64,000 bases of DNA from Thiomicrorhabdus aquaedulcis (GTDB taxonomy: Bacteria; Pseudomonadota; Gammaproteobacteria; Thiomicrospirales; Thiomicrospiraceae): NCBI RefSeq assembly GCF_004001325.1, contig NZ_AP018722.1, positions 1,922,001 through 1,986,000 on the forward strand. The letters are read 5' to 3'. Shown here piece by piece: positions 35,921-44,890 of this stretch (position 1 is the first letter of the stretch; each line of letters begins with the position of its first letter). The notes beneath the pieces were generated by a model. The model made no database searches, was not told where the DNA came from, and saw nothing but the letters and a program-made list of their open reading frames with translations. The position numbers and the translations under genes were made by a program.

Positions 35921-36228
35921 GAAAAATCACGACCCAAATCACGACCCAAATCACGATTTGCGTCACAACCTAACTCATTTTCGCGAACCGCTGCCCAGTC
36001 GTCTAAATCGTTTACTGTGCTTTCCGCTTCCTCTGCGAGGTATTTTTGACGCCAAGCAACAATCGCATCAAACACTGGCACACCCTGTCCAGCGGCGTTA
36101 GCAATGGGCATTAAAACTGCACACGGCTTTCCGTGTTTGGTAATCGTGACCGATTGGTGATCACAGGTAACCGTCTCCATAACCAACGCCAAATGATTAC
36201 GAAAATCGGTAAAACTTTGTGTTTGCAT
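35914..36228 (-). CDS. Phd/YefM-type antitoxin
   Basis: A 104-residue antitoxin paired with the PIN toxin. The N-terminal DNA-binding domain reads TDFRNHLALVMETVTCDHQ and SVTITKHGKPCAVLMPI. The C-terminal toxin-binding tail ends in a short repeat (RDLGRDLGRDFSW), encoded by a 12-bp tandem repeat at 35925-35960 that runs up to the toxin start region. Autoregulation with VapC is expected. Confidence 0.85.
   Translation of the reverse strand: MQTQSFTDFRNHLALVMETVTCDHQSVTITKHGKPCAVLMPIANAAGQGVPVFDAIVAWRQKYLAEEAESTVNDLDDWAAVRENELGCDANRDLGRDLGRDFSW
35925..35960 (-). repeat. 12-bp tandem repeat, three units, in the antitoxin 3' end
   Basis: Units AATCACGACCCA, AATCACGACCCA, AATCACGATTTG. Being a multiple of three it keeps frame and encodes RDLG repeats in the C-terminus, so copy number could vary without breaking the gene. 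Confidence 0.8.
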
Positions 36229-36322
36229 AACGTCACCCTCTTTTTAATGTACACATAAATTGTACATTTATTATCTAAATTCAGGAATAAAAATCGCCAA
36301 GTCATTCAATTGCTAACACGTT

Positions 36323-36334
36323 ATCAGGCCTGGT
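36323..36334. repeat. ATCAGGCCTGGT, one-mismatch copy of the palindrome
   Basis: 11 of 12 bases match. Intergenic, between the antitoxin start and the uvrB stop. Confidence 0.65.
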
Positions 36335-36354
36335 TAAATCCATTTGCACGTTTT

Positions 36355-38397
36355 TTAACGCAAATCCCCAATGCCTACCAAGGTGTTTTTTAGGGTTTTG
36401 AGTTCGTCACGCAGTTGTGCGGCGGTTTCAAATTCCAGTCCTTTGGCGGCTTGATACATCTGTTTTTCAAGTTTTTTAATGTGGCTGGCAATTTGCGCGG
36501 GTGTCATGGTTTTGTGATGGGCGGCGTAGTCGGCTTGCGCTTGTGCCACTTTGGCGGTTTGCGCCGCAGTGCTGGGGCGCGACGATTTAGAGGCGTACGG
36601 CGAGTCTTCTAAAATGTCGCTGACTTTTTTGTTTAAGCCTTTTGGGGTAATGCCGTGCTCTAAGTTGTAGGCTATTTGCATGGTGCGGCGGCGTTCGGTT
36701 TCGTCTATGGCGACTTTCATTGACTTGGTGATTTTGTCAGCGTACAAAATGGCTTTGCCGTTCACGTTGCGCGCCGCGCGACCAATGGTTTGAATCAACG
36801 AGCGTTCTGAGCGTAAAAAACCTTCTTTGTCGGCGTCTAAAATGGCCACCAAGGCCACTTCAGGAATGTCTAATCCTTCGCGCAACAGGTTAATGCCCAC
36901 CAACACGTCAAACACCCCTAAACGTAAATCGCGAATAATTTCAATGCGCTCGACCGTGTCAATGTCCGAATGCAAATAACGCACTTTTACGTTGTGATCT
37001 TCTAAATATTCGCTTAAATTTTCGGCCATGCGCTTGGTTAGGGTGGTGACTAAAATTCGCTGCTCTAGCACCACGCGCTGTTTAATTTCGCCCAATAAAT
37101 CGTCTACTTGGCTTAAGGCTGGGCGCACTTCAATAATGGGGTCTAATAAACCGGTGGGGCGCACCACTTGCTCTACAATTTTGGACGAATGTTCGGCCTC
37201 GTATTTGGCCGGCGTGGCCGACACAAAAATCGCTTGCGGCATGAGTTGTTCAAATTCGGCAAACATCAAAGGACGATTATCCAGCGCAGAAGGCAATCTA
37301 AACCCGTAGTTAACCAAGTTTTCTTTCCGCGAACGATCGCCTTTGTACATGCCGCCAATTTGCGGAATGGTGACGTGACTTTCGTCAATGACCAGCAAGG
37401 CGTTTTTAGGAAAATAGTCCATCAAGGTCGGCGGCGGTTGGCCAGCGTCGCGCCCCGACAAATAGCGCGAGTAGTTTTCGATGCCTTGGCAATACCCCAA
37501 CTCGAGCATCATTTCGATGTCTAAGCGCGTGCGTTCGTCCAGGCGTTGTGCCTCGACTAATTTATGGTGCGCGCGCAGGTCTTCTAAGCGCACTTTAAGC
37601 TCTTCTTTCACCGAATCCAGCATGTCCAACACGCGTTCGCGCGGCGTAACGTAGTGCGACTTGGGATAAATAGTGACCCGGGTGGGTTTGCTAATCACCT
37701 CGCCGGTCAGCGGGTCAAACCACGCAATGGCCTCCACTTCGTCGTCAAATAAGGTTAAGCGCACCGCAAACTCTTCGGCTTCGGCCGGAAACACATCAAT
37801 CACATCGCCGCGTACTCTAAACGTGCCGCGCCACAACTCAACATCGTTGCGGGTGTATTGCATCGAAATTAACCGCGCCAACACATCGCGTTGCGGTAAT
37901 TTGTCGCCTAGGCGCACCTGCAAAATCATCTTTAAATACATTTCGGGGTCGCCCAAACCGTAAATGGCCGACACGGTGGCAATTAAAATCACGTCTGGGC
38001 GTTCTAGTAAGGCTTTAGTGGCGGATAAACGCAGCTGTTCAATTTGCTCGTTCACCGACGAGTCTTTAGAAATATACGTGTCCGACGCGGGAACATACGC
38101 CTCGGGTTGATAATAGTCATAGTACGACACAAAATATTCCACCGCACTTTTAGGAAAAAAACCTTTCATTTCACCGTACAGTTGCGCGGCTAAGGTTTTG
38201 TTGTGCGCCAAAATAATGGTGGGTCGTTGCACCTGCACAATCACATTGGCGATGGTAAAGGTTTTGCCCGAACCCGTTACGCCCAGCAGGGTTTGAAACG
38301 CTTCGCCGTCTTGCAAACCTTCCACCAATTGTGCAATGGCTTTGGGCTGATCACCATCGGGTTGATAGTGCGAAACCAGTTCAAACAATTTAGACAC
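36355..38397 (-). CDS. uvrB: UvrABC system subunit B
   Basis: A 680-residue damage-verification helicase of nucleotide excision repair. Walker A is [15 protein letters not shown] near residue 40, the DNA-clamping beta-hairpin [12 protein letters not shown] near 95, Walker [11 protein letters not shown] near 335, and helicase motif [17 protein letters not shown] near 540. The C-terminal UVR motif ([20 protein letters not shown]) binds UvrC/UvrA. Full length and monocistronic. Confidence 0.97.
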   Translation of the reverse strand: MSKLFELVSHYQPDGDQPKAIAQLVEGLQDGEAFQTLLGVTGSGKTFTIANVIVQVQRPTIILAHNKTLAAQLYGEMKGFFPKSAVEYFVSYYDYYQPEAYVPASDTYISKDSSVNEQIEQLRLSATKALLERPDVILIATVSAIYGLGDPEMYLKMILQVRLGDKLPQRDVLARLISMQYTRNDVELWRGTFRVRGDVIDVFPAEAEEFAVRLTLFDDEVEAIAWFDPLTGEVISKPTRVTIYPKSHYVTPRERVLDMLDSVKEELKVRLEDLRAHHKLVEAQRLDERTRLDIEMMLELGYCQGIENYSRYLSGRDAGQPPPTLMDYFPKNALLVIDESHVTIPQIGGMYKGDRSRKENLVNYGFRLPSALDNRPLMFAEFEQLMPQAIFVSATPAKYEAEHSSKIVEQVVRPTGLLDPIIEVRPALSQVDDLLGEIKQRVVLEQRILVTTLTKRMAENLSEYLEDHNVKVRYLHSDIDTVERIEIIRDLRLGVFDVLVGINLLREGLDIPEVALVAILDADKEGFLRSERSLIQTIGRAARNVNGKAILYADKITKSMKVAIDETERRRTMQIAYNLEHGITPKGLNKKVSDILEDSPYASKSSRPSTAAQTAKVAQAQADYAAHHKTMTPAQIASHIKKLEKQMYQAAKGLEFETAAQLRDELKTLKNTLVGIGDLR

Positions 38398-38549
38398 AAT
38401 TATTCCTTTAAATAAGACACAAAAATCCAGTAAAATAGCCGGTATTGCCTATTACAACGTGTTTTAACGTGCGCCCAACGCTATAAACGCCCAAACGCAC
38501 CCAACCAACCATTATACAGGCTCCTTTATTTTCGGAGAAAAACATTAAA

Positions 38550-39731
38550 ATGACCAGCTTATCGGATCGCGTTAACAGAGTAAAACCCTCACTGACTCTA
38601 GTGATTACGGCCAAGGCCGCTGAACTGAAACGCGCAGGCAAAGACATTATTAGCCTTGGCGCGGGGGAACCCGATTTTGATACGCCCGATCACATTAAAG
38701 CCGCTGGCATTAGCGCTATTCAAACTGGCCAAACCCGTTATACAGCGGTGGACGGCACCCCAGAGCTGAAAGAAGCGGTGCGCGCCAAGTTTAAACGCGA
38801 CAACCATTTGGACTTTGCCATGAACCAAATTTTGGTGTCGTCAGGCGGCAAACAAAGCTTTTTTAACTTGTGCCAAGCGGTGTTAAACGACGGCGATGAG
38901 GTGATTATCCCCGCACCCTACTGGGTCTCTTACCCAGACATGGCGCTGTTAGCCGGTGGCGAGCCAGTGATTATTGAGGCAAACATTGAGCAAGGTTTTA
39001 AAATCACCGCCGCACAACTGCAAGCGGCGATTACCCCTAAAACCAAAATAGTGGTTATCAACAGTCCGTCCAACCCAACTGGAGCCATTTACACCGCCGC
39101 CGAGCTCAAAGCCTTGGCCGAAGTGTTAATTAACTACCCTAATATTCTCATTGCCTCGGACGACATGTACGAACACATTTTATTAACCGACTTGCCTTTT
39201 ATCAATATTTTGCAAGTTTGCCCAGAACTAACCAATCGCACCATTGTGCTAAATGGCGTGTCTAAAGCGTATTCCATGACGGGTTGGCGCATTGGTTATG
39301 CGGGTGGCCCGGTTGAAATCATTGCCGCCATGCGCACCGTACAGTCGCAAAGCACCTCTAACCCATGTTCTATTTCGCAAGCTGCGTCGGTTGAGGCGTT
39401 AAATGGTTCGCAAGAGTGCATTCAAACCATGTTGGTCGAGTTTAAAAAACGCAACGAATTTGTGACCGAGCGCGTCAATCAAATCCCCGGTTTTAAATGC
39501 ATTAAAGCCGATGGTGCGTTTTACGCTTTTATGGATATTTCGCACGCCATGGATTTAAAAGGCTACGCAACCGACGCCGACTTTGCAAATGCGTTGCTTG
39601 AACAGCAATTGGTGGCGGCGGTTCCTGGCTCGGGCTTTGGTGCCGACAAACACCTGCGCATTTCGTTTGCGACCAGCATGCAAAATTTAGTCAACGCGCT
39701 CGATCGTATTGAGGCGTTTATGCAAAGCTAG
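38550..39731 (+). CDS. Class I pyridoxal-phosphate aminotransferase (aspartate aminotransferase type)
   Basis: A 393-residue fold-type I aminotransferase. It has the substrate-loop ISLGAGEPDFDTPDHIK near residue 35, NSPSNPTGAIY (cofactor Asn) near 170, and the PLP lysine in NGVSKAYSMTGWRIGYAGG near 235. The Ib-type aspartate/prephenate aminotransferase subgroup fits best; its exact substrate is not resolvable. It has a Shine-Dalgarno TCGGAGA and is divergent from uvrB. A strong hairpin follows. Confidence 0.9.
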   Translation: MTSLSDRVNRVKPSLTLVITAKAAELKRAGKDIISLGAGEPDFDTPDHIKAAGISAIQTGQTRYTAVDGTPELKEAVRAKFKRDNHLDFAMNQILVSSGGKQSFFNLCQAVLNDGDEVIIPAPYWVSYPDMALLAGGEPVIIEANIEQGFKITAAQLQAAITPKTKIVVINSPSNPTGAIYTAAELKALAEVLINYPNILIASDDMYEHILLTDLPFINILQVCPELTNRTIVLNGVSKAYSMTGWRIGYAGGPVEIIAAMRTVQSQSTSNPCSISQAASVEALNGSQECIQTMLVEFKKRNEFVTERVNQIPGFKCIKADGAFYAFMDISHAMDLKGYATDADFANALLEQQLVAAVPGSGFGADKHLRISFATSMQNLVNALDRIEAFMQS

Positions 39732-39770
39732 GGTTGAGGTTGACCTATAACCGCTAACACGCTTGATTTA

Positions 39771-39810
39771 CCAAAAGCCCGCGACGATTAAATTGTCGCG
39801 GGCTTTTTGG
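39771..39810. terminator. Bidirectional terminator between the aminotransferase and ligase genes
   Basis: Stem CCAAAAGCCCGCGAC / GTCGCGGGCTTTTTGG with T-tracts in both directions, enclosed by a second inverted repeat (TATAACCGCTAA near 39746 and TTAGCGGTTATA near 39814). Confidence 0.85.
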
Positions 39811-39832
39811 TTTTTAGCGGTTATAGCTGTTA

Positions 39833-40765
39833 TTAACGACTATTCTCACCACACCCATCGTTGCGCACTCTTAAAAACACCGGAAAGCGCGGCAAGCCTT
39901 TTTGGGTTAGCCCCATATATTGAAAGGTCACGCAACTTCCGAATGGCGGCGGCGTGGCGCGCAACGCGTCGGTTAAACCACTGCCAATTTTAAGCACTCT
40001 AAGCTCGCCCACCAAATGAGCAAACTGCCCAGTTGGTAACGCACACAGCAACGCACCAGCTTGTTGGGTGTATTTACCTTTACCGGCTGTTACTCCCTGC
40101 ACCACGCATTCGGCATCCTGTTTAAGTTTGACCTTTTGCGCCGACGCCAAACGCCCCACTTGGTAATCGTGCTGGGGATTGCGCACCACCACGCCCTCGC
40201 CGCCTTGTGCCAACACCGTATGCAGGTAACGTTGTACGTCGCTGTTTTCAAGAATAGGGGCTTGCGCCAAAACCCGCAAATACGGTGCGGAATGCGTTTT
40301 AAGATAATCATTCACCACCGCCAAGCGCGCCAATAATCCACCGGGCTGGTACGGCACTTCAAATACCTGATAGGTTAATGTCTGCCAACCAGAATGCGCG
40401 GTCAGTTGATTAACAACCGACACGGTTTGTTCAAACTGGCCACGCGCCAACCACAGTTCGCCATCTAACGCAAAAGGTGGAAAACCGGCAATAAACCACT
40501 CGGGCACGGCAAACACCAAACCATTGCGACTGATCAGCTGCTTGCCATCCCACAGCGCACGTACGCCATCGAGTTTTTCGCTCATGACCCAACCGTTTAC
40601 CTCTTGCGTGTTTGAGTACTCGGTTAACAGCATAATGTTAGGACGCTCTACCGCACCTAATGACGGCATGGGTACTGCCAGTATGCACACGGTTATAACC
40701 TTTAAAATTAATCTTACCAGGCCTGGTGGGTTTGCTTTTGAGTGTTTACTTAATATGAGTGTCAT
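39833..40765 (-). CDS. Periplasmic ATP-dependent DNA ligase (LigE-like)
   Basis: A 310-residue ATP-type ligase with a signal peptide (hydrophobic VRLILKVITVCILAVPMPSLG ends near residue 38). The adenylated lysine is in SEKLDGVRALWDG near 62. Further nucleotidyltransferase motifs are ISRNG, ALDGELWLARG, EGVVVRNPQHDYQVGR and KVKLKQDAECVV. Small exported ligases of this kind occur in Haemophilus, Neisseria and other Gram-negatives, and may act on DNA in the periplasm, for example during uptake or extracellular DNA handling. Role here is inferred. A palindrome copy lies in its signal-peptide region. Confidence 0.85.
   Translation of the reverse strand: MTLILSKHSKANPPGLVRLILKVITVCILAVPMPSLGAVERPNIMLLTEYSNTQEVNGWVMSEKLDGVRALWDGKQLISRNGLVFAVPEWFIAGFPPFALDGELWLARGQFEQTVSVVNQLTAHSGWQTLTYQVFEVPYQPGGLLARLAVVNDYLKTHSAPYLRVLAQAPILENSDVQRYLHTVLAQGGEGVVVRNPQHDYQVGRLASAQKVKLKQDAECVVQGVTAGKGKYTQQAGALLCALPTGQFAHLVGELRVLKIGSGLTDALRATPPPFGSCVTFQYMGLTQKGLPRFPVFLRVRNDGCGENSR
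40716..40727. repeat. ACCAGGCCTGGT palindrome, copy 12
   Basis: Exact, inside the signal-peptide region of the DNA ligase (NPPGLVRL). Confidence 0.9.
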
Positions 40766-40831
40766 AGCAATGCCTACGTCTTATTAGTAAGATAACCATC
40801 ATAGCAAAAGCACGTATTTTTTACAGGCATA

Positions 40832-40859
40832 AAAAAACCCGCACCAAGGCGGGTTTTTT
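40832..40859 (-). terminator. Terminator of the rplM-rpsI operon
   Basis: AAAAAACCCGC / GCGGGTTTTTT hairpin directly after rpsI, with a T-tract in either direction. Confidence 0.85.
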
Positions 40860-40890
40860 AACAGAACCAAATACGGTAATAAATAAATTA

Positions 40891-41286
40891 TTAACGCTTT
40901 GAGAACTGAGGACGACGACGCGCTTTGCGAAGACCGACTTTTTTACGCTCAACTTCACGAGCGTCACGCGTTAGTAAACCACGTGCACGAAGTGCTGGGC
41001 GGTTAACTTCATCGTATACGCACAATGCGCGAGAAATACCGTGACGAACGGCACCGGCTTGGCCGGTAGTACCACCGCCTAACACAGTGATATAAATATC
41101 AAACGTCGTTAGGTTTTGAGTGGCTTCTAATGGCTGATTAATAACCATTAAATCGGTATCGCGCGCAAAATATTCATTAATTGCACGACCGTTTACCGTC
41201 ATTTTGCCAGAACCTGCACGCATAAATACGCGCGCTACTGAGCTTTTACGACGACCTGTTCCGTAATACTGCTGTACTGTTGCCAT
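40891..41286 (-). CDS. rpsI: 30S ribosomal protein S9
   Basis: A 131-residue protein that begins [17 protein letters not shown] and ends in the very conserved basic tail [17 protein letters not shown], which contacts P-site tRNA. Length is normal. It is 11 bases after rplM in the usual order. Confidence 0.98.
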   Translation of the reverse strand: MATVQQYYGTGRRKSSVARVFMRAGSGKMTVNGRAINEYFARDTDLMVINQPLEATQNLTTFDIYITVLGGGTTGQAGAVRHGISRALCVYDEVNRPALRARGLLTRDAREVERKKVGLRKARRRPQFSKR

Positions 41287-41297
41287 AATAATTCCTT

Positions 41298-41726
41298 TTA
41301 CAACTCAAGTGCTTTAGGTTGTTGTGCTGTATGTGGGTGTTCGGTACCTGCATACACTTTTAGCTTTCTGAACATGTCACGGCCTAAAGGACCTTTTGGC
41401 AACATCCCTTTTACTGCAAATTCAATTGGACGCTCAGGGGCTTTTTCAATTAACTTTTCAAAGTTAGTTGATTTTAGGTGACCTACATAACCAGTGGTGT
41501 GATAGTACATTTTATCTTTGCGCTTGTTACCGGTTACGGCTACTTTTTCGGCATTGATAACAACAATGTAATCGCCACAGTCAGTGTGTGGTGTGAATTC
41601 TGGCTTATGCTTGCCACGTAAACGTGAAGCGATTTCAGCCGCCATACGCCCTAAAGTTTTACCTTCAGCATCTACAATGTACCAGTCGCGTTTAACTTCA
41701 GCCGGTTTTGCAACAAATGTTTTCAT
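41298..41726 (-). CDS. rplM: 50S ribosomal protein L13
   Basis: A 142-residue protein starting [20 protein letters not shown] with [18 protein letters not shown] and [20 protein letters not shown]. It is the first gene of the rplM-rpsI operon. Confidence 0.98.
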   Translation of the reverse strand: MKTFVAKPAEVKRDWYIVDAEGKTLGRMAAEIASRLRGKHKPEFTPHTDCGDYIVVINAEKVAVTGNKRKDKMYYHTTGYVGHLKSTNFEKLIEKAPERPIEFAVKGMLPKGPLGRDMFRKLKVYAGTEHPHTAQQPKALEL

Positions 41727-41965
41727 AATTTGTTCCTAAATAATTTAAATAATCCAAATCCAAAAGATTGTTTGATTAGCGATTGATTTCAACCAGTTAA
41801 TCAAAAATCCACTTACTGTTTTAACGGGCAATAAGGGGGAAGGGATTAACGAGCCGCAAATTATACAAAGTTATGAATTAAGTTTCAATATTATTTACGA
41901 CTATTTTGTTGGGTTTAGATGAATTTGACGTGAACTTGATATGTATTTAAAACAATTTGGCCTTG

Positions 41966-41977
41966 ACCAGGCCTGGT
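41966..41977. repeat. ACCAGGCCTGGT palindrome, copy 13
   Basis: Exact, intergenic between rplM and the porin gene. Confidence 0.9.
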
Positions 41978-42042
41978 GAGTTTAAAAATAGCTTTTAAAC
42001 GTATTTTTAATCATGCTTAAACTCTTTACACACTTTAAACAC

Positions 42043-42070
42043 AAAAAAACCAGCAAAATGCTGGCTTTTT
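42043..42070 (-). terminator. Terminator of the TorF porin gene
   Basis: CCAGCA-AAA-TGCTGG stem flanked by an A7 run on the left and a T-run on the right, downstream of the porin stop on the minus strand. Confidence 0.75.
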
Positions 42071-42098
42071 TGGTTTACAACTTGCTTACAATTTTAAA

Positions 42099-42791
42099 TT
42101 ACATTAAATCAAATGACTTTGATAAACCGACTACAAAGTAAGTCGTGTCATTGGTGTTTGCACCACTCATGATAACGTTTGCGCCGAAATCAAACCCTTC
42201 AACTTCTGTCGAATAACCAATGTCAAAGTAAGCCGCTGCGTCTGCTTTATCGTATTTAGTTTCGCCATAAGTCAAAGAAACCCCTTCAGCCACTGCGCCA
42301 GCGTCTAACGACACAGAGTAATGCACATACTTATCTTCAGCCGTAGATTCAACAGTATTATCTTGACCTAAGTCATAAGTTGCTGAAAGTGGTCCAAAAC
42401 CTGTTGATAAATTAATTTCCTCAAACGCACCAGCTTTTCCACCATAGATTTTTTTATCTGTGTAACTGTAGCTTGTATAAGCCGCGCCTAAATCAACGCC
42501 ACCAAAGTTACCACCCCAACCAGCATATAAATCGTATTCAGCACCATGCTCCATGGTTGAACCCCATACGCCAGCAAACAATCCAGAATCATGTTCGTAA
42601 TCCAAACCACCTTGCAATGCTGGTGATGGCGTATCCTCTTGCTGATTAAAACCACGAAAAATATAATCGGTTACAAACCCAGCATTGGCCGAAACACCCG
42701 CGTGAGAGGTGGCGGGAGCAACCGCCATAGCCGCAGAACCAGCTAGCGCCATTGACATCAATACGGTTTTTAATTTAAGTGTTTTTTTCAT
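42099..42791 (-). CDS. TorF-family putative outer-membrane porin
   Basis: A 230-residue protein with a Sec signal peptide (MKKTLKLKTVLMSMALAGSA..., cleavage likely after SHA near residue 31). The mature start NAGFVTDYIFRGFNQQEDTP matches the TorF / TIGR02001 family, followed by alternating beta-strand segments rich in Gly, Tyr and Asp and ending with aromatic-less FDLM. The family is found in proteobacteria; transported substrate is unknown. Monocistronic. Confidence 0.85.
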   Translation of the reverse strand: MKKTLKLKTVLMSMALAGSAAMAVAPATSHAGVSANAGFVTDYIFRGFNQQEDTPSPALQGGLDYEHDSGLFAGVWGSTMEHGAEYDLYAGWGGNFGGVDLGAAYTSYSYTDKKIYGGKAGAFEEINLSTGFGPLSATYDLGQDNTVESTAEDKYVHYSVSLDAGAVAEGVSLTYGETKYDKADAAAYFDIGYSTEVEGFDFGANVIMSGANTNDTTYFVVGLSKSFDLM

Positions 42792-42973
42792 TTGTGTTAC
42801 TCCAACGTTAAAAATAAATTAAATTGTTCAATAACCTTATAACCAAATAAGTGCCAATATTAAAATTAATTATATAAATCAATAGCATAAAAATAAAAAC
42901 ACTGCCCACCACTTTTTTAACTCTCTAAAATCGCCTCGTTTCGCACAATTTAAAACAAAGTTGCACCAAAATA

Positions 42974-43365
42974 TTACAACTCTTCAAGAGCATGACTCGC
43001 TGTCATTAAAAACTTTTGTAAATCGTCTTCAAGCTCTCTAAAGCATTTAATCAATCGCTCAGCCTTGGCCGTTAATTGCGTGCCACCACCCGACTTACCA
43101 CCCTGCACTTTTACCACCAGTGGTTGATCGTACATGCCGTTAAGCTCTTCAATTAGTTTCCAGGCTTTTTTGTAAGACATGCCCATCTGCTTTGCCGCTT
43201 GGTTAATAGAACCAAAATGCGCAATGTGCTCTAACAACTCAATTCGTCCAATGCCCACGTAACTGGCTTTTGTACCTGTAATCCAAAAACGCGCTCTTAT
43301 GTTTTAGAATACCCTTCACCAGGCAATTTAATTTCAAGCTCTGTGGGCACGGTTGAAATGGACAT
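42974..43365 (-). CDS. ModE N-terminal-type winged helix regulator (one-base frameshift)
   Basis: With one base added to the T4 run at 43302-43305 the gene starts at ATG 43365 with AAGGAAG upstream and encodes about 130 residues. It reads GEGYSKNIRARFWITGTKAS, then VGIGRIELLEHIAHFGSINQ AAK, KAWKLIEELNGMYDQPLV and VQGGKSGGGTQLTAKAE, the pattern of the ModE DNA-binding domain. The molybdate-binding MOP domain of full ModE is absent, so the ligand is unknown. Without the correction only 94 residues from a GTG remain. Confidence 0.8.
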
Positions 43366-43408
43366 AAATAAATCTTCCTTAGCAAAAACCCTATTGTAAG
43401 ATAATTTA

Positions 43409-43487
43409 AGCCATTTGCACGCGTGAGACGCGAAAGAAACATGAGGTAAAATTTACCTGATTAAGGCGACTACTTGTGCAAAGGCTT
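43409..43487. mobile_element. Short MITE relative, internally deleted
   Basis: Ends AAGCCATTTGCACGCGTG and, reversed, AAAGCCTTTGCACAAGTA. The inside shares GCGAAAGAAA-ATGAGG-AAAATTT-CCTGATT with the reverse strand of the 159-bp MITE at 13265. About half the length of that element, and its outermost bases differ (AAGCC for GAGACC). Confidence 0.65.
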
Positions 43488-43564
43488 TATAAAATATGTT
43501 AGCGTATTAATTGACCTTGTATGAATGCATAGGCGCTATTTAAATTCTATTTTGGAGAGTACAC

Positions 43565-43765
43565 ATGAACGTTGGATTATTAGACCGTATCATCAGAATC
43601 ATTGCGGGGTTGGCGCTAATTGCTTTAGCTTTTTTTGATGTTTTAGGGGCCTGGGCTTACATTGGGGTTATTCCATTGGCCACCGGATTGCTTAAATGGT
43701 GCCCGTTGTATACCTTGCTGGGCGTGCAAACTTGTGCAGTACACGAGCACATTAATTATAAATAA
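43565..43765 (+). CDS. DUF2892 (YgaP-like) small membrane protein
   Basis: A 66-residue protein: MNVGLLDRIIRIIAGLALIA, a second helix (AWAYIGVIPLATGLLKWCPL), and Cys at WCPLYTLLGVQTC. It matches DUF2892, which occurs alone or fused to rhodanese domains. It has a GGAGAG Shine-Dalgarno and its own terminator. It lies between two MITE fragments. Confidence 0.85.
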   Translation: MNVGLLDRIIRIIAGLALIALAFFDVLGAWAYIGVIPLATGLLKWCPLYTLLGVQTCAVHEHINYK

Positions 43766-43790
43766 GCGCTTATTAAGAGCTATAAACACA

Positions 43791-43824
43791 AAAAAGCCAG
43801 GGATAAATTATCGCCTGGCTTTTT
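43791..43824 (+). terminator. Terminator after the DUF2892 gene
   Basis: AAAAAGCCAGG / CCTGGCTTTTT stem, enclosing GATAAATTATC. Confidence 0.8.
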
Positions 43825-43880
43825 ATGTTTAACCCTTTTTATATGGCTTTTTTAACGGTTTTTAAAACCCGTTTATTTGC

Positions 43881-43907
43881 AACCTTTGCACAAGTGAAGT
43901 GCGAAGA
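43881..43907. repeat. Degenerate MITE end fragment
   Basis: ACCTTTGCACAAGTGAAGTG then CGAAG resembles the first 27 bases of the reversed 159-bp MITE (ACCTTTGCACGAGTCAGGTG then CGAAA). Short, so only suggestive. Confidence 0.4.
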
Positions 43908-43909
43908 TC

Positions 43910-44485
43910 TTATTTAGCATAAAACGCCTTAAATTTAGCTCTTAACTCAGTAGGCTGTTTTTCACTATTGGCTTTAGTTTGCGCAAATACAATGGTTTCG
44001 CCTTTTAGCCCCGCGCCCACTTCGGTCACTCTAAACGCCACCTCGTGATTGGCTAAATACTCTTGCAATAATGCCCAGTTATCAAACACATTAATACGAC
44101 CTTCGTGTCTAATTTCACCGTAAAATTTTTCAGCGGGCGCTAAACGCCCTTCTAACATTTCAACTGAAGGAATACCGCTGGCTTTTTCACTGTCTTTTTT
44201 GGTTAGACCGTGCATCACTGTTTCGCCCTTTGGACCAGCACCAATCATAGTTTTACGAAATGTAGCTTCGCCTACAGACAAAAAGCTTTTGTATAATTCT
44301 GCTTCATAAAACACATTTAAACGACCGTCTTCTATGACCACATAAAAATCATCGTTGTTTTGAGCAGTCGAAGTTGCCGCCGCTTCTGCTTTAGCCATAT
44401 TTTTGGGTTCTTCAGTGGTTGTTTCGTTGGCCGTACATCCGCTCAATACTCCGGTTGCCATGATTGCTAACAGTAATTTTTTCAT
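43910..44485 (-). CDS. Lipoprotein with an internal domain duplication
   Basis: 191 residues. A lipoprotein signal MKKLLLAIMATGVLSGC places the lipid-modified Cys at residue 17, followed by a disordered linker. Two homologous halves follow: GRLNVFYEAELYKSFL... GAGPKGETVMHGLTKKDSEK and GRINVFDNWALLQEYL... GAGLKGETIVFAQTKANSEK. I do not recognise the family. The residue after the Cys is Thr, so it should be sorted to the outer membrane. Confidence 0.75.
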   Translation of the reverse strand: MKKLLLAIMATGVLSGCTANETTTEEPKNMAKAEAAATSTAQNNDDFYVVIEDGRLNVFYEAELYKSFLSVGEATFRKTMIGAGPKGETVMHGLTKKDSEKASGIPSVEMLEGRLAPAEKFYGEIRHEGRINVFDNWALLQEYLANHEVAFRVTEVGAGLKGETIVFAQTKANSEKQPTELRAKFKAFYAK

Positions 44486-44890
44486 TTAGGTTCACCTATT
44501 TATTAAGAACATTAAGAATATCTAAGAATAGTAAGACGTGTTTTACCCAACCGCCCATTACTCAATACAATGCACGAGGGATTTAAATGTGGTCACGATT
44601 AAAACGACCTAATTTTAAAAAGGCTATGTAACAAATACATTAAAACCATGTTACAAATAGATGAACACCAGCGCCTAACTACTCTCAAAAAACATCAAAA
44701 GCCCACAAAATGGTCGCAGAGTTTAGACTCCAAAATAAAAACCTTAATTAAATAACCCTACTGGCGATAATTGCTTGCAATCGCGGCCGATAAAGCTAAT
44801 ATTATTACTTAGTAACCAATCCGCTACAAATTCAATCACCGCTTACACAATGGTCTTTTAAACGTTATTACCTAGGCTTAACACTTAATT
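44486..44890. other. Divergent intergenic region
   Basis: About 400 bases between the lipoprotein and the diguanylate cyclase genes. It contains an inverted repeat TGTAAC...GTTACA near 44626-44657 that might be an operator. No credible gene; a 36-codon ORF at 44649 lacks a ribosome binding site. Confidence 0.4.

Larger units (their letters stand above)
41727..42098. other. Intergenic region upstream of rplM
   Basis: 370 bases holding the rplM promoter region, a palindrome copy (41966) and the porin terminator (about 42043). No gene seen. Confidence 0.6.

Noticed and set aside
44649-44757. 36-codon ORF in the region between the lipoprotein and the diguanylate cyclase
   Set aside because: No ribosome binding site, no recognisable sequence.
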